Source: JABDCI01 sp964475835 (GTDB lineage Bacteria; Verrucomicrobiota; Verrucomicrobiia; JABWAM01). Taken from it: a DNA stretch of 64,000 nt. The notes beneath the pieces were generated by a model. The model did not search any database and was not told where the DNA came from. It saw only the letters and a list, made by a program, of their open reading frames with translations. Shown here piece by piece: positions 59,816 to 64,000 of this stretch (position 1 is its first letter; the number at the start of each line of letters is the position of its first letter). The stretch lies in assembly GCA_964475835.1 (NCBI GenBank), contig CAYYYL010000006.1, positions 49,862-113,861 on the forward strand, written 5' to 3'. Made by a program: the position numbers and the translations under genes.

Positions 59816-60337
59816 TCAAACCGGGGTCGCCGCCATCAGTTCCTCGATCTTCCAGGAAAAGACCTCATCTTTGCCACACTGAATGCTTACGGCAAAGAAT
59901 CCACCCCGGTGCTTTTGAAAAAGAGGCCACAGGACTTCCCGATCCGTCTGGGGAATGGGGCGCCGGCACACTTCATCCAACGGAACGAATTCAAACCGGC
60001 CTTCGGGGCCGGGAGGCGGTAGGGTCTGCAATTTCGGCCGCAACTCAAACATGAACATCAGCCAGTGGGTCTTTCCCTCGTACCCGGCTTCTGAAATCAT
60101 CCCGGTAAGATGAAAGTCGCGCGGTTGGAATGAAACCCCAACCTCCTCCAGCGTTTCCCGCGCCGCGCATTGATGAGGGGACTCTCCATGGGCAACGTCC
60201 AGTTTCCCCCCAAAGGGACTCCAAAGCCCGGCATTAGGCGCGCGAAGACGCTCGAGCATCAACAACTCCTGCCTTTCGTTGAAGGCATAGACAAGAGTGG
60301 AGATTTTGTGAGGCAGGGGGCCGGATGTCGATTTCAC
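59816..60337 (-). CDS. Nudix hydrolase
   Basis: A 173-residue Nudix enzyme. The Nudix box reads GGKLDVAHGESPHQCAARET and continues LEEVGV; the REUXEEXGU part is intact and the spacing ahead of it is two residues longer than in the standard Gx5E form. Substrate is probably a nucleotide-type diphosphate. It begins at 60337, next to the tandem-hairpin repeat that separates it from folE2, and precedes the EF-hand gene by 49 bp. Confidence 0.88.
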   Translation of the reverse strand: MKSTSGPLPHKISTLVYAFNERQELLMLERLRAPNAGLWSPFGGKLDVAHGESPHQCAARETLEEVGVSFQPRDFHLTGMISEAGYEGKTHWLMFMFELRPKLQTLPPPGPEGRFEFVPLDEVCRRPIPQTDREVLWPLFQKHRGGFFAVSIQCGKDEVFSWKIEELMAATPV

Positions 60338-60493
60338 ACGTTCCTTATGCCTTTACATAGCTGGAGCGGCGCTCCACGAGCGCCGGCCGGCGGTCACAGA
60401 CCGCCGCTACAGGAAACGAATCCATCATGCTTCGTTGTAACGAGCGGATTGCAAAGAAGCAACGCTGTGTTATTCTGGAGGTCCTTTTCCTTT
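60338..60493. repeat. Tandem perfect hairpins between Nudix gene and folE2
   Basis: GGCGCTC-CAC-GAGCGCC (60368-60384) and GGCGGTC-ACA-GACCGCC (60399-60405 with 60389-60395) are two perfect hairpins of seven base pairs with three-base loops, in tandem with a 21-bp period. They fit dispersed palindromic repeats. The remaining intergenic bases hold the folE2 leader and no other gene. Confidence 0.75.
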
Positions 60494-61273
60494 ATGCAGG
60501 ACAAACAAAATGAGCGGGATATTCGTGGCGTGCGCATCGATCGCGTTGGGGTGAAGGGGTTGCGCTACCCCATTGTGGTGCTCGACCTTGCCCAAAAGAC
60601 TCAAAACACGGTCGCAACCATTTCCATGTCCGTCGATCTGCCCCACCACTTCAAGGGCACTCACATGAGCCGCTTTGTGGAAGTTCTCAACGAGCACGGC
60701 AACATCGTCCACGTCGAAAACATTCCCCAGATCGTCCGGCAGATCCGCACCCGTCTCGACGCGGAAAACGCCCACATCCAGATCGATTTTCCCTACTTCA
60801 TCCAAAAAAAAGCGCCCGTCACGAACGCCCCGGGCATGATGGACTACGGCGCCACCTTCATCGCCAACACCAAAAAATCGGGCATCGACTTCATGCTCGG
60901 CGTAAGTGTTCCAGTCACCACTCTTTGCCCCTGCTCCAAGGCCATCAGCGCGCGCGGTGCCCATAATCAACGCGGGCTCGTCAACCTTCAGATCCGCTTC
61001 ACCAAAACGGTCTGGATCGAGGAACTGATCGAGATCATCGAAGCCTCGGCAAGTTGCGAACTCTATTCGCTCCTGAAGCGCAAGGACGAGAAATTCGTGA
61101 CCGAACGTGCCTACGACAATCCTGTTTTCGTGGAGGACCTGGTGCGCAATGTAGCTGTCCGCATCCGGAAGAAAAAACACATCGCATGGTTTCGGGTGGA
61201 AGCCGAAAACTTCGAAAGCATCCACAACCACAGCGCCTTTGCCGTGGTGGAAAGCGCCCCTCGAAAGAAATGA
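60494..61273 (+). CDS. folE2: GTP cyclohydrolase FolE2
   Basis: The ATG at 60494 gives a 259-residue FolE2, the prokaryote-type GTP cyclohydrolase I that makes dihydroneopterin triphosphate for folate or for queuosine precursors. The conserved phrases TTLCPCSKAIS (Cys145 and Cys147), AHNQRGLVNLQIRF and FESIHNHSAFAVVE are present. A longer frame starts upstream in the repeat and is not real. pgi follows after 18 bp. Confidence 0.95.
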   Translation: MQDKQNERDIRGVRIDRVGVKGLRYPIVVLDLAQKTQNTVATISMSVDLPHHFKGTHMSRFVEVLNEHGNIVHVENIPQIVRQIRTRLDAENAHIQIDFPYFIQKKAPVTNAPGMMDYGATFIANTKKSGIDFMLGVSVPVTTLCPCSKAISARGAHNQRGLVNLQIRFTKTVWIEELIEIIEASASCELYSLLKRKDEKFVTERAYDNPVFVEDLVRNVAVRIRKKKHIAWFRVEAENFESIHNHSAFAVVESAPRKK

Positions 61274-61291
61274 TTTTTAAGCAGTCCCTTT

Positions 61292-62683
61292 ATGATGAAT
61301 AAGCAGGATCTCTGGCACCGGTATCAACGTCACTTCTGTTTCGTCCCCAACCTGGGCATTTCTCTCGATATCAGTCGAATGAAGTTTGAGGACGACTTTT
61401 TCGATAAATTCCAGCCCGCCATGCTTCGCGCCTATGCCGCCATGGAGGCCCTTGAAAAAGGCAGCATCGCCAATCCGGATGAAAAGCGAATGGTCGGTCA
61501 CTACTGGCTGCGGGCCCCGGAGCTTGCCCCAAACAAAGACCTCTCAAAAGCCATCACCTCCACGCTCAAACAAATCCAGTCCTTCACGAAGGATGTTCAC
61601 AAGGGCAAAATCACCCCCGAACGCGGAGGAACCTTCACCGATCTTCTCGTGATCGGCATCGGCGGCTCCGCCCTCGGCCCGCAATTTGTCAGCCATGCCC
61701 TCGGTCAGCCCTCAAAGGATCGCATGCGAGTCTGGTTTTTCGACAACACAGATCCCGACGGCATGGATCTCACACTGGCTCAAATCGGAAAAAATCTTCC
61801 GAACACGCTGGCCGTGGTGATTTCAAAATCAGGCTCCACGAAGGAAACCCGCAATGGACAGCTTGAGGCGAAAGCCGCTTTTGAAAAGGCAGGGCTGACT
61901 TGGGGCAAACACGCCGTGGCCGTCACCGGGGAAGGCAGCGAACTGGCGCAAACCGCCACGCGTGAAAAATGGCTTGCGCAGTTCCCAATGTGGGACTGGG
62001 TGGGTGGTCGCACCAGCGAGCTCTCCGCCGTCGGCCTCCTCCCCGCCGCCCTGCAGGGAATCGACATTCAGGAAATGCTGGAAGGCGCCGCCGAAATGGA
62101 TCGCGTCACCCGCACCCGCGAAACCACCCACAATCCGGCAGCCCTCCTTGCCACGATGTGGTACTACGCCACCGGCGGCAAGGGAACCAAGGACATGGTC
62201 ATCCTGCCCTACAAGGACCGCCTCCTCCTCTTCAGTCGATATCTCCAGCAGCTGGTGATGGAATCCCTCGGCAAGGAACTCGATCTGACGGGAAAACCGG
62301 TATATCAGGGCATCTCCGTGTACGGCAACAAGGGGTCCACGGACCAGCACGCCTATATCCAGCAACTGCGCGAAGGGGTTCTTAATTTTTTCGCAACCTT
62401 CATCGAGGTTCTGAAAGACCGGGACACCCCGTCCATGAAGGTGGAACCCGGCGCCACCTCGGGCGACTACCTCCAGGGATTTTTCCTCGGAACCCGCGAA
62501 GCCCTCTACGAGAAGAATCGTGAGTCCATGACGTTGACCATTCCGGATGTGTCCGCCAAAACCATCGGAGCGCTGATCGCCCTCTACGAGCGTGCGGTCG
62601 GTTTTTACGGATTCCTCGTCGGCATCAACTCCTATCACCAACCCGGCGTCGAAGCAGGAAAAAAAGCCGCCACCGCCGTCCTC
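61292..62683 (+). CDS. pgi: Glucose-6-phosphate isomerase, 3' end lost in assembly gap
   Basis: The frame runs from ATG 61292 into the N block at 62684. The 464 visible residues cover most of the enzyme, which interconverts glucose- and fructose-6-phosphate. SIS-type phrases [20 protein letters not shown] and [10 protein letters not shown] are present. The C-terminal helix region, about 60 residues in the family, is missing because of the gap. Confidence 0.92.
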
Positions 62684-62783
62684 NNNNNNNNNNNNNNNNN
62701 NNNNNNNNNNNNNNNNNNNNNNNNNNNNNNNNNNNNNNNNNNNNNNNNNNNNNNNNNNNNNNNNNNNNNNNNNNNNNNNNNNN
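62684..62783. other. Assembly gap of 100 N
   Basis: One hundred undetermined bases mark a scaffold join. The true length is unknown because 100 is a conventional placeholder. It removes the end of pgi and perhaps the beginning of the next gene's leader. Confidence 0.99.
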
Positions 62784-63671
62784 GTGAGCACCTCCCTCAA
62801 ATCCTATATCAACTCCCGCTGCGAGCGGGTGGACGCCGCACTGGACCGATTCCTTCCCCCAGCCTCGACCAAGCCCTCCACCGTGCACAAGGCGATGCGC
62901 TACAGCCTCTTCGCCGGGGGCAAACGTCTGCGCCCCATCCTCTGCCTCGCGGCCGCGGAAGCTTGTGGCGGAACGGAAGCCGGCGCCATGCCCCTCGCCT
63001 GCGCGGTCGAATGCATTCACACCTACTCGCTCATCCATGACGATCTCCCCTGCATGGATGACGATGATTTTCGACGCGGCAAGCCCACGTCGCACAAGGT
63101 TTTTGGTGAAGGGATCGCCGTCCTGACCGGGGATGCCCTCCTCACCATCGCCTTCGAAATCACGGCCAAAGCCAAGGGTTGGAAGCGCTATCCGCATGCC
63201 ACGCTCGTGAAGGAAGTCGCCAGTGCATCCGGCAGCCTCTACCTCATCGCCGGCCAGGTCGCTGATCTCGAGGGCGAAGGAAAGAAAACGTCTCACAAGC
63301 AGCTCGTTTACATTCACGAACGCAAAACCTCCGCCCTGCTCACCTCCTCCATCCGTCTGGGCGCGATGAGCGCGAACGCCTCCTCCGCACAGCTCCGCGC
63401 GTTGACGAAATTCGGCTACAATCTCGGCATGGCATTCCAAGTGATCGATGACATCCTCGATGCCACCAAGACCAGCAAGGAACTGGGCAAAACCGCAGGC
63501 AAGGACGCGAAAGCCGGTAAAGCCACCTATCCTTCTATTCTCGGAATGAAACGCGCGGAGCAGGAGGCGGCACGTTACACCCATGCCGCCATCTCGGCAC
63601 TCAAGCCTTTCGGATCCCGCGCCTTCCGACTTCACCAACTGGCCGACTATCTGCTCAGCCGGCAAAATTGA
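62784..63671 (+). CDS. ispA: Polyprenyl synthetase, farnesyl diphosphate synthase type
   Basis: The first codon after the gap is GTG, and its product MSTSLKSYINSRCERVDAALDRFLP aligns with the usual FPP synthase N-terminus, so the start at 62784 is plausible, although the bases before it are unknown. The 295-residue enzyme has the first aspartate-rich motif DDLPCMDDDDFRRG and the second DDILD, plus GGKRLRP for isopentenyl diphosphate binding. It makes C15 or C20 allylic diphosphates from the IspH products. Confidence 0.93.
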   Translation: MSTSLKSYINSRCERVDAALDRFLPPASTKPSTVHKAMRYSLFAGGKRLRPILCLAAAEACGGTEAGAMPLACAVECIHTYSLIHDDLPCMDDDDFRRGKPTSHKVFGEGIAVLTGDALLTIAFEITAKAKGWKRYPHATLVKEVASASGSLYLIAGQVADLEGEGKKTSHKQLVYIHERKTSALLTSSIRLGAMSANASSAQLRALTKFGYNLGMAFQVIDDILDATKTSKELGKTAGKDAKAGKATYPSILGMKRAEQEAARYTHAAISALKPFGSRAFRLHQLADYLLSRQN

Positions 63672-64000
63672 TCCACTTCTTTTAAACGACCCCGCCTCAA
63701 GGCGAGGGATTTGGATGATGGCTTTATGCCGGATCAGGTCAGCACAGAGCCGATTTCATTATTTTTCACGTGATATTCAAAAAACTGTCATTCTGAGCGT
63801 AGCGAAGAATCTCTCCGTTTTAAATTTTTGAGAAAGATCCTTCGCTACGCTCAGGATGACATGATCCATATCGAAGGTAGGGACAGACCGCCGGGCTGTC
63901 CGTCATAAATCTGTTGGAGAGAGACGCTCCGTCGTCGCCGTAACTTTATTCACCACGAAGGACACGAAGAGCACGAAGTCCTTTCACGGGGATTGAATTT
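63672..64000. repeat. Repeat-rich non-coding tail of the window
   Basis: No credible gene. It holds a copy of the TCATTCTGAGCG-type repeat at 63788-63816, with an inverted imperfect partner at about 63834-63860, and a 9-bp tandem of three units CACGAAG at 63954-63978. The ORF-like frame in 63583-63831 is a by-product of these repeats. Confidence 0.75.

Noticed and set aside
61829..63671. Frames crossing the N block, including apparent fusions of pgi or ispA to neighbours
   Set aside because: Translation through undetermined bases is meaningless; the gap is a scaffold join.
63583..63831. 82-codon frame after ispA
   Set aside because: Its C-terminal ILSVAKNLS stretch comes from a TCATTCTGAGCG-type repeat and its start overlaps ispA.
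1..64000. CRISPR arrays, integrases, transposases, phage genes or toxin-antitoxin pairs
   Set aside because: Looked for and not seen. Repeats present are short palindromes or phrase-like units without spacers of CRISPR length.

Overview
The window is a 64 kb chromosomal contig segment from a Gram-negative, didermic, mesophile-like bacterium, most likely a member of the Verrucomicrobiota (PVC superphylum). This rests on the family content: a TIGR04073 exosortase-associated secreted protein, an nfeD-nfeD-floA membrane-domain operon, a long plant/cyanobacterial-type IspH, a CBS-less GuaB3-type IMP dehydrogenase relative, ProB without a PUA domain, outer-membrane lipoproteins (LpoB/YcfL type) and very large secreted proteins. 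The assignment is inference; no rRNA is present. Almost everything is chromosomal housekeeping; I see no prophage, plasmid, insertion sequence, CRISPR array or integrase. One 100-N scaffold gap (62684-62783) cuts the 3' end of pgi.

Layout. 1-3.6 kb (+): NfeD long form (5' cut by the window), NfeD short form, FloA flotillin, a proline-rich membrane protein and a class I glutamine amidotransferase-like peptidase. 3.6-6.8 kb (-): a DUF2231-like multipass protein with a secreted tail, and a GT21/HpnI-like glycosyltransferase. 6.9-7.5 kb: TIGR04073 protein and tRNA-His. 7.7-11.0 kb (-): GuaB3-like enzyme, zinc-ribbon protein, and an ExbB-ExbD-TonB-like transducer operon. 11.2-14.6 kb (+): nusA-infB with a promoter and a terminator-like leader. 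14.8-22.8 kb (-): secreted protein, gpmI, and a 1936-residue alpha-2-macroglobulin. 23-25.6 kb (+): ispH and a DUF1015 gene. 25.6-30.5 kb (-): rodZ-like, rimO, pgsA, FHA protein, rph. 30.6-34.6 kb (+): DUF4259-like, cydAB, trpD. 34.6-39.6 kb (+): methyltransferase, two GT4 glycosyltransferases and a heparinase II/III-like protein, a compact polysaccharide cluster. 39.7-42.3 kb (+): proB-proA and a GYF_2 protein. 42.3-43.9 kb (-): yifB/comM. 44.1-48.1 kb (+): a 1305-residue subtilase. 48.1-54.2 kb: coiled-coil membrane protein, tRNA-Gln, a secreted conserved protein, rarA, an SDR and a 2-ketoacid decarboxylase, tRNA-Leu. 54.4-57.5 kb (+): SRAP (yedK) behind a palindromic promoter, then a three-lipoprotein operon (LpoB, COG3014-like, YcfL). 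57.7-60.3 kb (-): Nudix, EF-hand, GT9 and a small membrane protein. 60.5-63.7 kb (+): folE2, pgi and an FPP synthase gene, ending in repeat-rich non-coding DNA.

The most interesting signals are regulatory or sequence-evolution features rather than a new defence or mobile system: an intrinsic-terminator hairpin between the nusA promoter and its start codon; a perfect 10-bp inverted repeat sitting on an apparently leaderless SRAP promoter; an ExbD in which the proton-pathway Asp position is Asn; a dispersed repeat that supplies both the stop codon of lpoB and part of the signal peptide of the next lipoprotein; and several families of short palindromic or phrase-like repeats concentrated in the last 10 kb. 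The plus strand looks C-rich and G-poor through both coding and non-coding parts, as if one replichore strand is read throughout.
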